From: Adenanthera pavonina
Taxonomy: Eukaryota; Streptophyta; Magnoliopsida; Fabales; Fabaceae
Direction: 5' to 3'
NCBI GenBank assembly: GCA_026686845.1
Contig: JAIVEN010000022.1
Span: 27,750,001 to 27,814,000, forward strand
Length of the DNA stretch: 64,000 bases
The notes under the pieces were generated by a model, which did not search any database, had not been told where the DNA came from, and worked only from the letters and a program-made list of their open reading frames with translations. The translations under genes and the position numbers were made by a program. Below are positions 1 through 12,700 of the stretch, in pieces (position 1 is the stretch's first letter; every line of letters begins with the position of its first letter).

Positions 1-3000
1 TTTGACAACCTTTTTTGCCGGCGATGTCTTGTAAGCTCAAGCACGTCCACTTAATAACATTAGTTTCATAATTTTGTACATCTCATTTATTGTGCTTTTA
101 ATTTTACTTAGCAGGTTTTTGATTGTAGATTACATGGATGTTCACAGGATCTTATCTTCCCAGTAAGTTCTATGTGTAGGTTATTTCTTTTGTGGTAATC
201 AGAGTAAATCTTAACTTGGTTCATTGACAGGCTGAGAAACAACCTTCATGGATGCCTCCTGATGCTGAAAATACACCATGTGGATCAAATTGTTTTCAAT
301 TGGTATGCATTTAAATTTATTTTTGGACTGGATTTAGGTAAAGTTCCACTGACTTATTATCAAGTTATCCAATGTACATGACATTTGATGGAAATTTGGA
401 CTGGATTTAGGTAAAGTTCCACTGACTTATTATCAAGTTATCTAATGTACATGAGATGTGATGGAAATTTTAAAGGCCCAAGTAATGTTGAACTGTGTTA
501 AAAAAAAATCTAGTTGTCATGTTTTTATTTGAGAAGTTGATAACAATAACAACATTAGCCTTATTCCACTAATATGAAGTCGGTTATATGGATCATAAGA
601 TGCCAATGGATTCTATCAAACACTATCTCCTCAGATAAATTATTTATCAAGACCTAAAAACTGCATCCAAGTTTTGTCCTTCCTTTTTCCAGGAATCTGT
701 TTGATATTTTTGTAAGGAATTGCATAAGTTTCTTAAACTTGACTTATTTTAGGTGCTTAAGTTTGAAAGATTTGCCAAGGTGACCACTTCTGCTCAGGGT
801 GGTGTTGATGAGAAATGCTCAAGTGGTGCTGGGGTGCAAAGATCATCTGGGAAGAAATTGTGTTCTCCGTCTGCTAAAAGGCGAGTAAAGTGCAGCCGAA
901 GTGAAAGTGCTTCCTCAAATGCAAAGAACATATCCGAGAGTAGTGACTCAGAGAATGGCCTTGGATCTAATGCTGCTTCAGCTTCCCAGATAGCACCACC
1001 TAAAACTAAAGCTATGGGGAAAGGTGGAATTGGGAAGAGGAACAGTAAGCGAGTGGCAGAACGTGTTCTAGTTTGCATGCAGAAGAGGCAGAAAAAAATG
1101 GTTATGTCTGATTCTGATTCGATTGTGAGTGTTATTCTTAGATTAACTAATTTAACTTCTTACAAGAAAAATGAATGAACTTGGTTTTCTTATCATAAAA
1201 TTCACAATTTTTTACACCAGAAGGTCTAACTAGAATGTGTTGGTGGGGTTATAATCTCTAGCAATCTCAATATATTGTAGGGTGAAGCTCTTGATCATTC
1301 ATCAAATGAGATAGTCACTGATCCCCCAGTCACAAGTAGTGATGAGAACCTGAGGAAAGAAGAGTGTGTAGATGAGAATATATGCAAACAAGAATTCACC
1401 AATCATAAATCATGGAAAACTCTTGAAAAAGGTCTTCTGGAGAAAGGGATGGAAATATTTGGTAGAAACAGGTCAGTATATATGCCACTGACATTGTTGG
1501 ATTGGAGATGCATGTACTTTTCTCATTATATATGAAAGTTGTAATTATTAATCATTACTTAATATAGACATTAACATGCATGATCACTGATGTTAGCATT
1601 CTTCTGGAGATAAGCTCTAATCACTTCGTGAAGAATAGGTTTCTACAATTTGGAAGTATTTAATTTCACATTGTTCATAGTTTTTTTGCATTTGTTTCCA
1701 TCTTGTAACTGTATTAGTTTACTGAAAATTCAGAGATTGACTGGATTATTACTTATTGAAGTGTTATTATTTTTAATTGTATTTTAAACAACAATCTCTT
1801 TTGCATTCATCAGTCACTTGAAGTAAGCCCAATCATCAGCATGGTAATATATCATTCCTGCATTTTTTTTTAAGGTGTATATTATATGGAGATAAATTTG
1901 TAGTGTGCAGGGTTTAACTTCTAATCAATGTAAATTACAGATTATTGACATGGGGTTTGGGTCAACTCTGGTTTACTCACATATATTTGAAAGTTCCATT
2001 TTGCCCACTTGTGCCTCTGCTGGTACTTGCTTATGTTCAACTTATCCACTTGCATTGACTGCGATGGGGTGGCAGAAAGACCTCTGCTACATCTTTAGAC
2101 ATGAATGTTTCCACTACTGACTGTTGATCATTCATTCCTGCAGCTGTTTAATAGCCAGGAATCTCTTAAATGGTCTGAAGACATGTTGGGAGGTTTTCCA
2201 ATACATAAATTGCAATGAGGGAAAGATGCCAGGTCCTGTTGGTGATGCCGCAAATTCCCTTCTTGATAGCTATTCTAAGGTTGACTTCAATGCAAGTATA
2301 TTTTATTCAATTTTATGCGTCGCAATGTGCTGCATGTGCTACTTACCTAACAAGTTCTTGTAAAATAAAATGAAAAGGGTAACAATGAACTGAGACGAAG
2401 ATCAAGATTTCTACGTAGAAGAGGAAGAGTCCGTCGATTGAAGTATACCTGGAAATCTGCTGCTTATCATTCAATTAGGAAGAGGATTACAGAGAAAAAA
2501 GATCAGCCCTGTCGTCAATATAATCCATGTGGTTGTCAATCAGCTTGTGGAAAGCAGTGTCCATGTCTTCAAAATGGAACCTGCTGTGAGAAATACTGTG
2601 GGTAAGCTTTTAATTTTACCTAAATAGAACCAAAAGACAAAAGAGAGGCTAGTTGGAATTTAATGATTAATAGTTCTGCTGGTTGTCCAGTTTTCACATG
2701 CCTGTGAGGAATCCTGGGTATTTTAGTTATTGCTGACATAGATTGATTGGTCCTATGGCATGCCTGCCCGCCTGCCTGTTCATCTAATATTAATTAATCT
2801 TCACTTTCTTTTGGCCTGCAGATGTCCCAAAAGTTGCAAGAATCGATTTCGTGGCTGTCATTGTGCTAAGAGTCAATGCCGAAGTCGACAGTGCCCATGC
2901 TTTGCTGCCGATAGGGAATGTGATCCTGATGTTTGTAGGAATTGTTGGGTTGGGTAAGATTGTGTAGCGTTGTTTATGTCCTTGTATCTGTCTTGGTAAT

Positions 3001-5148
3001 TTTTTGTATTTTTCCTTAAATTTAATTACTCAGCGTTCATACTTTGTAGCAATTTTATATGCATGTTAAAACATGTTGAAGCTGCTTGGTCAGTATAGTC
3101 ATCATTTTATTTGTTGAATTGATTGTGTGGTCATTGAATGTTCAACTGTATGTGAGCTTGAGGTTTGTTGGTTTGCTTTTGGTTTGTCTATAAATTTCTT
3201 TCTTTTCCCTCTTGATGGATGGGACTAAATAACATATGAGCTCCTGATGAAAGTTGGTTCCACTTGTGTTCTTGAGACTTTTTTCCTTTTTGTTTCATTA
3301 GTGTAATTTAATTGCTTGTAATAGTCATGGTTTTAAGTTTTATCTAATCTCTATGCAGTATCTGTATGCCACACTAGTTTCTGCTATTTCAGTTGTTAAT
3401 TCTATTTTTTTGCAGCTGTGGCGATGGTACTCTTGGGATTCCTAGCCAAAGAGGTGATAATTATGAATGTCGGAATATGAAACTTCTTCTCAAACAGCAG
3501 CAAAGGGTATTTTTCTGTCTCTCTCATCTTCCCTTTAATTGTCCACAGTTAGATATTGAGGCTCATGCACTTCTTTCCTTCGGGAAAAAAAGAATTTCTT
3601 TTATTAAAATCTAAAATTGAGTTATACGAATGCTCAAATTTGATTTAGTAATATTGGATATTAGGTAGTTATACAAAAAAAAAATGTAGTAAGTTAAGAC
3701 TTTTTTTTCAATAATCAATGGAAATTGATGAGATCAAGTAGAGAAATGAAATTCTAAAAAAATTTAGCCATGTTTCGGCATTTAGAATTCAATTTTTAGA
3801 TTAGTCATACTTCTGCAGTTAAAATCATGATGAAAGACAATGTTACATGTTGATCCTTTTTTGGTGGTACCAACACTAGAACATAGAATTACAGGGTTAA
3901 GTCTTTAATGATTCAAGGGATTTGGAGAGGAGGGGAAATTTTCCCTTCTATTTTTTTTTTTTTCCAAATCAAACAAGGGAGGAGAGCATTTTCCTCCCTC
4001 TCCCCTTCACCCTCCCCCTCCCTTCCCTTTTATGGTTTCGAAAAAAATAGGATAGAAAATATTCCATCCCCTCCCCTCTGAATCCGTCAAACCAAATACG
4101 GCTAAAGGTTTATCATGAAGACCAAAGATGATGGTGTGTTACCTGTTGATCCTACCTGAGTTAGGATGGGAATTTGTGGAACTGGGGAAAAACATCCAAT
4201 GTTTTAATTCCATTGTTGATGGTATTCACTATCACAGGAATGTCAGTACGTTCTTTTTATATTTCCTCTTGCAATGTAACTCTTAGTTTCTGTCTTTGTT
4301 CTTTTTGTGTTAACCTTTTGAGAGAGGGTGTTCCGTTCTGTTTCTATATTCGTAACAATGGCAACTTATATCCAATATACTTGCAGGTTCTTCTTGGAAG
4401 GTCTGATGTATCTGGATGGGGAGCCTTCTTAAAGGTATCTGTGAAACGATGAAGCTATAGTGTTGCATTCTTAAATTTCTTCCGTACTGATGTAATCTGG
4501 TCACTACTCTGCAGAACAGTGTTGGGAAGCACGAATACCTTGGAGAGTATACTGGAGAGTTAATTTCGCATAGGGAAGCAGATAAGCGTGGCAAGATATA
4601 TGACCGTGAGAATTCATCTTTTCTCTTTAATCTGAATGATCAGGCAAGTTGATGGTACTTTTGTTGTTTGTTGGAGATAAGCTTTTTGTTCCATTCATGC
4701 ATACATGAAATATAACGAAATGATGAATCATTTCTTGTGATTGTTATATGCAGTTTGTTCTTGATGCTTATCGGAAGGGTGACAAATTGAAGTTTGCCAA
4801 TCATTCTCCTGATCCAAATTGCTATGCGAAGGTATTTAGTTCTGAGTTGTGATTCTGACACCTTGTCGAATACCTTGATGTGAATTCCACATTGCATGGC
4901 CATGGAGGACTTTTGGCAGTCAATCTAAGGATGTCATTTTGATTTATCTGTGTCAGGTTATAATGGTAGCTGGGGATCACAGGGTTGGCATTTTTGCCAA
5001 GGAAAGGATTAGTGCTGGGGAGGAACTGTTTTATGATTATCGCTATGAACCAGATAGGGCTCCTGCGTGGGCCCGGAAGCCGGAGGCATCTGGATCGAAA
5101 AAAGACGATGGTGCTACTTCAGGAGGTCGGGCAAAGAAGCTTGCGTAA
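1..5148 (+). CDS. CLF: CURLY LEAF-type Polycomb H3K27 methyltransferase (E(z) family), 3' part
   Basis: Catalytic subunit of plant PRC2, which trimethylates histone H3 Lys27 in the nucleus. The gene enters from the left edge, so the N-terminus is missing. Exons read by splice sites and phase: 1-30, 115-162, 231-302, 753-1124, 1281-1471, 2144-2279 (this donor is the least certain), 2378-2601, 2822-2953, 3416-3506, 4387-4434, 4515-4643, 4754-4831, 4957-5148. Order of domains: a Cys/His segment (CRRC then DCRLHGC) linking the SANT domains; a basic Ser-rich spacer; SANT2 (starts WKTLEKGLLEKG); the cysteine-rich CXC domain with repeated CxCxxxxC patterns (exons 2378-2953); and the SET domain, with SGWGAF, NHSPDPNCYAK and GEELFYDYRYEP, the cofactor and lysine-channel motifs. 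The C-terminus (DRAPAWARKPE, then GRAKKLA) looks like CLF rather than SWINGER or MEDEA; that subfamily call is from memory. All exon junctions keep frame. The intron after 4643 has a GC donor. The gene looks intact over the visible part. Confidence 0.92.
325..470. repeat. 73-bp direct tandem duplication in a CLF intron
   Basis: Two adjacent copies, 325-397 and 398-470, both starting ggactggatttaggtaaagt, with only a few mismatches. They lie in the intron between exons 231-302 and 753-1124. The near identity points to a fairly recent local duplication. Confidence 0.9.
536..668 (-). mobile_element. RTE-type LINE 3' tail, in a CLF intron
   Basis: The stretch with aacaataacaacattagcc followed by ccttattccactaatatgaa and cactatctcctcagat matches the 3' end of the larger RTE remains at 54275-54985 (same orientation) and, reversed, 59100-59222. 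Only the 3' tail is present, as expected for 5'-truncated LINE copies. It sits antisense to CLF in an intron. Confidence 0.75.
3899..4107. repeat. Short foldback MITE-like insert in a CLF intron
   Basis: The left half has G-rich tracts (ggatttggagaggagggg) and the right half complementary C-rich tracts (ccatcccctcccctctgaat), so the segment can fold back on itself. A longer element of the same style is at 13005-13672. Ends are approximate and I could not fix a target-site duplication. Confidence 0.5.
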
Positions 5149-5871
5149 TGGGAGAGAATTTGTCTTCTTGAGAGAGAAATTCAAATTCAATTCTTTTGTT
5201 ATTCTTTCGATAGGTAGAGCAATCAATCTGCGGGATTTCAGTAATTTTGAGCTCCTAATTGGCGAGTGCCTTAGTCAATGGCATATGTAACTTTACATTG
5301 TAAAGGAACCATTTTTACGTTAAACTATCCCGGATGGAAGATGCAAGCTTACTGAATCAAATACATAAATCGGTGTTCACAAATATATATATATATATAT
5401 CTCGATGAAATGTCGGGCCTGTTTATTAAAAAAAAAAGTAACAGGCCTGTCCTGGATGTTTGGAATGTGAAAAAAAAAAAGCTTGGATGGTGAATCCATA
5501 TCTATTCAATTTTATAGGAAAAAAATGTTTGGTAATATCCAAATTTAAAATGTTAATTCACATTTCAACTTCTGGGTTTAAGTATTGTCTAGCCAATGAA
5601 TTTCATAACTGGCTACTAGTTCTTTCGTATTGAGTATTGAATAGTTTCTTATTGATGTTTGATAAAGTTACATAGCAACTCTTTTTTTGGCTAAACATAA
5701 TCTGGGCAAGCCATTCGAAGGCGCAGAAATGCAAAACACGATTTCCTTTTGTTTTGTTTGCCGGCAAAATGTCATGGGGTTCATATCATGATTCATGACC
5801 CAAAAAATGGAAAAAAAAAACTATTAAAGCTTTTTGGGATTTCCTGTATTGGGGCCTAGGCATTAACTTGA
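5149..5871. other. CLF 3' UTR and downstream spacer
   Basis: Non-coding. The first ~200 bases probably hold the CLF 3' UTR. A short (TA)n run lies near 5385-5400, and several A-rich runs follow. I see no gene here. Confidence 0.5.
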
Positions 5872-6699
5872 GGGAAAATTGACATTTACAAACCAAAACT
5901 TTGAATTAATACTATTTAATGATTTAAAAGTTGTAAAATGATAGAAAAGGGCCATGGCTCTAAATTAAACAAAATTTTAATTAAATTATTTAAATACCTT
6001 TACTGAAATGACAATATCAAATAGTTGAAAAAAGTGTCAAAATTTGAGCATATTAGTCAAATTTTAAAAGTTGAGTATTAAATAATATGGACTGATAGTT
6101 GCAATTGGTGAGTGAAATTTGATTTATCGGTGTAAAATGGGAAAAAATTAGTGTCAAATCATAGAATGATAATGTCAAATGACTAATAAGAAATGCAAAA
6201 ACTAGGAATGAAACTTCTAATTTTAATAAGCATAAACTATTTAGTGTGAAATAGTTGAACATTAATGTCAAATCCTGAAATATAAGTGTGAAATCGCTGA
6301 GAACGAGTGTCAAATATTTGACATTTGACACTCTAGACTTCTAGAGTTAGAAGTCTTATTCCTAATTTTTTTATACTTTCATCAATCATTTCACATTGAC
6401 ATTTCAGGATTTAATACTAATCTTTTTTAGTTTTACACTGAAAAATAAAATCTCACGAATCAATTACAATTATCAGTCCATGTTATTTGACTTTCAACTT
6501 CATAAGTTTGACACTCTCACATGTAGGTTTTAAGACTTTTCTTTAACCATTTGACACTATCATTCCAGAAAAAATATTTAGGTAATTTAATAATCAAAAT
6601 TTTGTTAATATAGAACCATGATTATTTTCTGTCATTTTAGTATCTTTAGATCCTTAAGTGGTATTAATTTAAAATTGTGTTCCCTAAATGTCATTTCCC
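5872..6699. mobile_element. Mutator-like foldback MITE, 828 bp
   Basis: The two halves are imperfect inverted copies. The left end (gggaaaattgacatttac) pairs with the right end (ctaaatgtcatttccc), and the similarity runs inward for roughly 350-400 bp: the segment around 6085-6170 matches the reverse complement of 6440-6520. Flanks ttaacttga (5863-5871) and ttaccttta (6700-6708) agree at 7 of 9 positions, fitting a diverged 9-bp target duplication of Mutator-like elements. No transposase is encoded; the open frame on the minus strand here is a by-product of tgtcaaa-type repeats. Confidence 0.75.
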
Positions 6700-6946
6700 T
6701 TACCTTTAAATAGTTTGAGCTCAAGAAAATCCTTCATCCTTGATAAAACCAATGGATTAAAAGTTTCTTTGTTTCTTTGCTTTTTTTTTAATGGCTAGAA
6801 AGAACATATCCGTTAAACAAAGATGAAATCATGAAAATGCAAACACCAATACACTAAAGAAAGCAACACAAATGGAACAAATCATTAAAAAAAATTGTTA
6901 AGCGAATAATTTTATTATATAACCAGAACAAATGGATTAAAACTTA

Positions 6947-7276
6947 GGACCTGTTTGACAATATTTTCTATTTTATTGTTCTCAAAACAATTTTGTAAAA
7001 TTGTTTTCAAAATAAGAAAATAAAAAAAACCTATTTGAATAATTGTTCTCAAAATCATAACTAATGAGTTATTCAAAATTTATAATTTTACTATTAATGA
7101 GGTGGGTGTTTTTCACCTTTTCTTGTATTTTCCAGAACAAAAACTACAAAACACCTTAAAGATGTTTTGAGTTTTCTATAACAGTTTATAAAAAACATGT
7201 TTACCAAACAAGTTCGATTATTTTTCTGTTTTCAAAAATAGAAAAACTATTTTCAAAAATTATGCTAAACAGGCCC
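6947..7276. mobile_element. Tourist-like MITE, copy A
   Basis: Ends ggacctgtttga and taaacaggccc form terminal inverted repeats, flanked by tta on both sides (6944-6946 and 7277-7279), the 3-bp target of PIF/Harbinger elements. Internal sequence matches copies at 19799-20175 and 26543-26917. Non-autonomous, no ORF. Confidence 0.85.
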
Positions 7277-7455
7277 TTACTTTCTCCAATCCTCAATATG
7301 ACATTTTTACTTGATTTTAAATATGTGATCCTTTCTAGAATATGATGTAGTATTTATTATACATTACAAAAAATACCATTACTTAATTCATTCCAAAATT
7401 TTTTAGAAAATAGCACTCATCCACTTTGTTATACTCTAAGCATTAAATGAAATAA

Positions 7456-7818
7456 TATAAATGAAATAGCTTCCAAGCAGAGTTGTGAGGCACTATATGG
7501 GGCTTGAAGATTGCTTACGACATGATGTGAGGGTTGTGATCATTGAGACACTGCTTGGAGTTAGTTGAAGCTGTGCATAGCAAGGACATGGAGTCTAGCC
7601 AAGACGGGAATCTGATAAGTGAGTTGCGTGAGCTTCTCGATCATGACTGGAACACTAGCGTAGCTTGGTGTGCTCGCGAGAGGAATGGTGTAGCAGACAT
7701 GCTTGCTAAGGAGCCACTCACGTATCCCTTGGGTGTCACTTGCTTCTCTTTCCCACCCGACTTTATTTCGAGTGCACTTGATTTAGATGTTGATTACTGT
7801 ACTGGTTTGATTCGTTGA
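7456..7818 (+). pseudogene. RNase H-like domain fragment
   Basis: The frame from 7543 reads CLELVEAVHS, then WCARERNGVADMLAKE, typical of the plant RNase H-like domain found in non-LTR retrotransposon polyproteins and their relatives. Just upstream, the expected preceding strand of the fold is visible in another frame (GLKIAYDMM), so a frameshift near 7525-7545 separates the two parts. There is no start codon in a good context and no neighbouring reverse transcriptase, so this is a decayed orphan fragment. Confidence 0.6.
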
Positions 7819-8211
7819 GTTGTTTGAGATTTTCCAGATAACGAAAAAAGGAAATAATATAATTCACCTTCTTCACTAAAATTCATAAATCTCTAGGAAG
7901 ATATTGTGATTTTTTAAGAAATTAAGATTGTTAACCAATTTTAACTACTCACATTAATTCACGTAATTCGATTAAAAAATTCTTAACTAATGTTAAACAA
8001 TTACATATTAATATTTTTATTAAATTTACACATATTTATTAATTAAATCTATAAAATTTATATTTTTCAAGTCTTAATATATGTGTCCATTAATCAATTT
8101 ACAATTACGCAACTTTGCCTGAAGATATATGTTTTATTTTTGTCTGCTTTTTTTAAGATTCAAAATAATTGAGATGAATGGCCTGAAAATTATTTGTTTA
8201 TCATTGATGTA

Positions 8212-8476
8212 CTCCATCAATTTCATATATTAGTTATTTTTAACTACTTTACACTAATTAAAAAAATTAATTAAAATTAGTTAGGATTCTTGAAAATTTA
8301 AAAAACTATAATAACACTCTAATATTTCCCTTATTAAATTATAATCTCATTATAATTATATTTTTCTCAATCGTCTAGCTTCATCATAAATGTTTTAGAT
8401 AAAATTGGAGAAAAAGAAATTAATACACTTTGAATATTGTAAAGTAACTATATTCTATATATAGGAATGGAGGGAG
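8212..8476. mobile_element. Stowaway-type MITE
   Basis: Begins ctccatcaatttcatatatt and ends atataggaatggagggag, the usual CTCCCTCC-type inverted termini of Tc1/mariner-derived Stowaway elements. It is flanked by TA at 8210-8211 and 8477-8478. Confidence 0.75.
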
Positions 8477-8486
8477 TATTTCCCAT

Positions 8487-9045
8487 GAATTAAAAACCAA
8501 ATTAAATTGATTAGTTTGACCCGGAACTGGTACCGGGTTTAGTTTGGAAGAAGAGCAAAATGAGTAGATTATAAAATTAGTGAGAATCGGTCAAAAACCG
8601 ATCAAACTAGACATGAATTGATAAAAACCAGTCTATATCTAGTTTGAACCGGTCAATTTTTTTAATTTTAAAAATAAAATAATACTATTTTAAATACTAA
8701 ATAGTATTATTTTTTGTATAAATTTTTTTACTACATTATAATATTATATAAGTATTATTATGATATACAATAATTAGTAATAATAAATTTACTTAACAAA
8801 TAATATAAAAATAGAATATTAATTGATTATTTAAAATCTAGAATATGATTATAGATTAATAATAACTTAACTAGCTTTTAATACTATGTTATGAAACAAT
8901 AATATTTTTTTTAATAATATATAACATATAGAATTAAAAAAATTATAAATTTAATTATTATGAATTTAATTACAGTCTAACCACTAATCACAAATGAACT
9001 ATTAAATTTTGAGAGGTTAAATGGTTTCTCTTGCTTTTAATACCT
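8487..9045. mobile_element. AACCGG-rich MITE, copy 1
   Basis: The left part carries ccggaactggtaccggg and gaaccggtc motifs, then an AT-rich core. The core (ttactaattattgtatatca on the reverse strand, tttacttaacaaata on the forward) lines up with 59327-59935. Both copies end in ttttaatacctt. Non-coding. The target duplication is not clear at this copy. Confidence 0.6.
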
Positions 9046-9113
9046 TGCTTTCTTAGACATAATTTCTTGTGGCACTCCATAACCATCCCAAGACGGTGGC
9101 TCTCCGACCGCCC

Positions 9114-9145
9114 GGGGGGGGGGGGGGGGGAGGGGGAGGGAGAGG
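9114..9145 (+). repeat. Run of 17 G followed by G-rich tract
   Basis: Seventeen consecutive G (9114-9130) followed by aggggg, aggg and agagggg. It is potentially G-quadruplex forming. It lies in a short GC-rich island (9070-9240) within very AT-rich DNA. The small ORFs over it are compositional. Confidence 0.8.
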
Positions 9146-9735
9146 GGAGAAGAAGCATGGTACCCCACCATGTGGAAAGCAGATACAGGAGGAGAGAGAG
9201 TCAGTGGAGCACTTGGGAGTGACTTACACAGTAGGCCTTCAGTCAATATTAAAAGTAAAATTCTTATCATATGTAAATTTTTCTTTTCATATTTTTATTA
9301 TTAGATTTTAAAATTAAAGTATAATAAATATATAACCTTTTAATAATAACAATATAATAAATATTTAATTTTAATCAAATCTCTTACGCGAAGACGAGAT
9401 TCATCCCTGGGTATATTGACCCGAAACGATGTCGTCGACGTCAACCATGTCCGAGTTAAAAACATAAAAATGTTGCCTGGTTATTTCTCACTCCAAATAT
9501 AATAATAATTCAGGATTTAATCCCGCTTCTGACACCAATATCGCTTTTTTGGGATAACTTTTTTTTTTGACCAACATGGAGCAAAACTTTTTATTTTTTG
9601 GTGAGTATGGAGCAAAACTTTAATAATGATCACCTTCACTCTAAATTTCTTTCCTTCAAGTTTCAATCTCTTTAAGGTTCCTCTCTCTCTCCCCGTCTGT
9701 GCCGGTGGCTTCTGGTCTCTGCATAGCTACCTGCC

Positions 9736-12700
9736 ATGTGCTACCGTAGCAATTGCAGAGCACCTTCCATTGGCTTTGGCTACCTCTTTCTGTCACTCTT
9801 CTCTTTACTCTGCACCACTTCCATTGCCTGCTCTAACGGCAATTGCCAGGTTCTTTTGCTTTCAAGAGATCCGTGGATTTTACCTTTATCCTCGTCGTGA
9901 TTGAGCTTAATTTCACTGTAATTCACAGGTTCTGGAGTCATGTTCGGCGGCTACAGATTGCGGCTTAGGTCTCTATTGTGGCAACTGCCCTGCTCTGGGT
10001 AGGACGCAACCTATCTGCACCAGAGGTCAAGCCACCATTCCTACAGCTATAGTAATGTTCTTTACCCATACATTTAGTGACAAGCCTTCAATTCTTAGCT
10101 TCACTTCTTGAATTTGTTGTTTTATGTGCTCTTGTCTCTTGCGAATTTGGTGATGGACTTAACTGTTCCTCTTCTCAACTTTTACTTTTTTGATATGTAG
10201 ATTAATGACTTGCCATTCAACAAGTACACGTGGATAGTCACTCATAATTCATTTAGCATCGTTGATGCGCCGCCTTTGCCGGGCGTTCAGAGGCTAACAT
10301 TATACAATCAAGAAGATACTGTGACTAATCAGCTGAGGGTACGTTGGAAAACCAACGAAGATGCAAACTTAACATTACATCATTTTCCTGAATTTTGTTT
10401 TGTCCGGTACTTTTTTGTTGAGTAAATAGTCAGTTCTGTCCTTCAAAGATTTACCTTCTAGTAACGCTTTAGTCTTTGCATTTATTCCTTTGAACGAGTT
10501 TTTCCCTCAAAGTTTTTAACAACATGTTAATCTGCTATTGGACCAAACTGGAGTGGCTGCACGGACCTCAAAATGAGTTCATGGCTTCATATATTTTTTA
10601 TATTTTATATTGATACATTGATTATATATTTGCTCTATTTTAAATGATTGATCATTCAATATAACGAATTCTAAACTATGAGGGCCTCATCTGTACGAAG
10701 AAATAAATTTAAGGACTAATTTTCATGGATTAAAATGGATAATTACTCTTTTATTTTTCCTTCTCTCCTTAACCTTTTTGGGCTGCGTAAGAGCTTGTAT
10801 TCTTGTTCAATTCAGCTTGAGGATTTCCTTTTTAAACCATCACTGACAAGTGACAACCATATAAGATTATGATCTTATTTGTCTTTTCCTTTCTTGTTAT
10901 CAAATTATTTCTTCAGAGGTTCTTATACATTTGCTTGGTGAATGTTGCTAGAATGGAGTGAGGGGACTGATGTTAGATATGTACGACTTCCAGAATGATA
11001 TCTGGCTCTGCCATTCATTCAAGGGGCAATGCTTCAACTTCACTGCCTTTGTAATCTAATTCTCATTCCTATTTATTTTACAATGTAAAATTTGCTTTCA
11101 TGGTTATATTTTAGTGGCACATTTTCTAATATGTCCATGAAAACAATCTCAGCAACCTGCAATAAATACATTGAAAGAAGTGGAGGCATTCTTGACCGAA
11201 AACCCCACAGAGATTGTCACCATTATAATTGAAGACTACGTGCATACTCCAAAGGGGTTGAGTAATCTATTTACTAATGCTGGACTTGATAAATATTGGT
11301 TTCCTGTGTCTAAGATGCCAAAAAAGGTTGAAGATTGGCCCACTATAGTGCAGATGGTTCAAGCAAATTACCGACTTCTTGTTTTTACTTCTATTGCTTC
11401 AAAGGAAGCTGAAGAAGGAATAGCTTATCAGTGGAAGTACATGGTTGAAAATGAGCGTATGTACAATATCACTGTGATTTGTATATGTTCATTGTTTATA
11501 GTATGATATGTAACAAAAACCTCATTAATAACTTTCAGCTGGAGATCCTGGAGTTCAACCGGGGTCTTGCCCACACAGAAAAGAATCAAAGCCGCTAAGT
11601 TCTAGGAGTCCATCACTTTTCCTGCAGAATTACTTTCCAACATATCCAGTTGAAGCTGATTCGTGCAAGGAGCATTCAGCTCCACTTGCAGAGATGGTGA
11701 ATACATGCTACAAAGCTGCAGGGAATGTGCTTCCCAATTTTGTAGCTGTTAATTTTTACATGGTATTCCTTATTGTTGTAGATTTTTAACTTGGCATTCA
11801 ATTCTAGATTTATATCTTCAATGCAAAGGTCTTGCAAATCCGCTTTAGCATTTTGAATGAAATTTCATGCAGAGGAGTGATGGAGGTGGTGTTTTTGATG
11901 TTGTGGATAAAATGAATGGCCGCTCATTGTGTGGGTGTAGTACAGTTGCTGCTTGCCAGGTTTGTATGCTTTGCTCTTTCAGATATGCATTTAACTCCAT
12001 TTATGAACCATCTTTTGTATTGTTAGTTTCTTTTTCACATTTATTTTTTGGGCATAAGGTAGTGAGTGGAAACTCAAGTGAGTATACTTTTTCAATTGGA
12101 AGACAATTTCCAGAATTTATTCAATTTTCTATGTTCAACACTTCAACTTAAACATGAACCAGTGTTGTCAAAGGCGAGTGCCCTAGCGCCTAAGGCGAAA
12201 AGGCGAGGTGCAAAACAAACCTATCGCCTTGCGTGTGCCTTTTGGCCCCTAGAAGAACAGAGAAGCATGCCTTTAGCATGCTCTGGCTTTACTATGCTTT
12301 GTTTTTGTTGTCATGGAGTTTGCTCATTATGCCACCACATTGCTTTTGCTTCTGTTTGCACTTGTCGATTTTGTTTCTTTCACCGACTTAAGAATTAAGA
12401 TATTATCTTAATAAGAATTAAGATTTAAGATAGTTAAATGTTATAAAATTTAATGCAAGATAGAAAAGTTTTATATTTAAGAAATTATGTAGGCTAATGA
12501 TAGGAAATTTTATATCATACTCTACGTATCATCCCTTTTTATTGTTGCGCCTCGCCTCATTCGAGCGCGCACCTTTCTAGCACCTCTCGCCTCAGGCGTT
12601 TTATAGGCCTTGCGCCTTGGATGCGCCTTTCGCCTTTGACTACCTTGACATGAACACTAAATGTCAGACTTTGTAGTTTGTAATGATATTCTTTGAAGGT

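Noticed and set aside
6053..6331. 92-codon minus-strand ORF with LTL/FTL repeats
   Set aside because: By-product of repeated tgtcaaa motifs in the foldback element.
9509..9542. Sequence resembling an LTR-retrotransposon primer-binding site (ttggtgtcagaagcgggat on the minus strand)
   Set aside because: No LTR or retrotransposon coding sequence could be matched to it nearby.
9626..9904. 92-codon ORF at the start of the PI-PLC gene
   Set aside because: It is out of phase with the downstream exons. The ATG at 9736 in another frame gives a signal peptide and joins exon 2 correctly.
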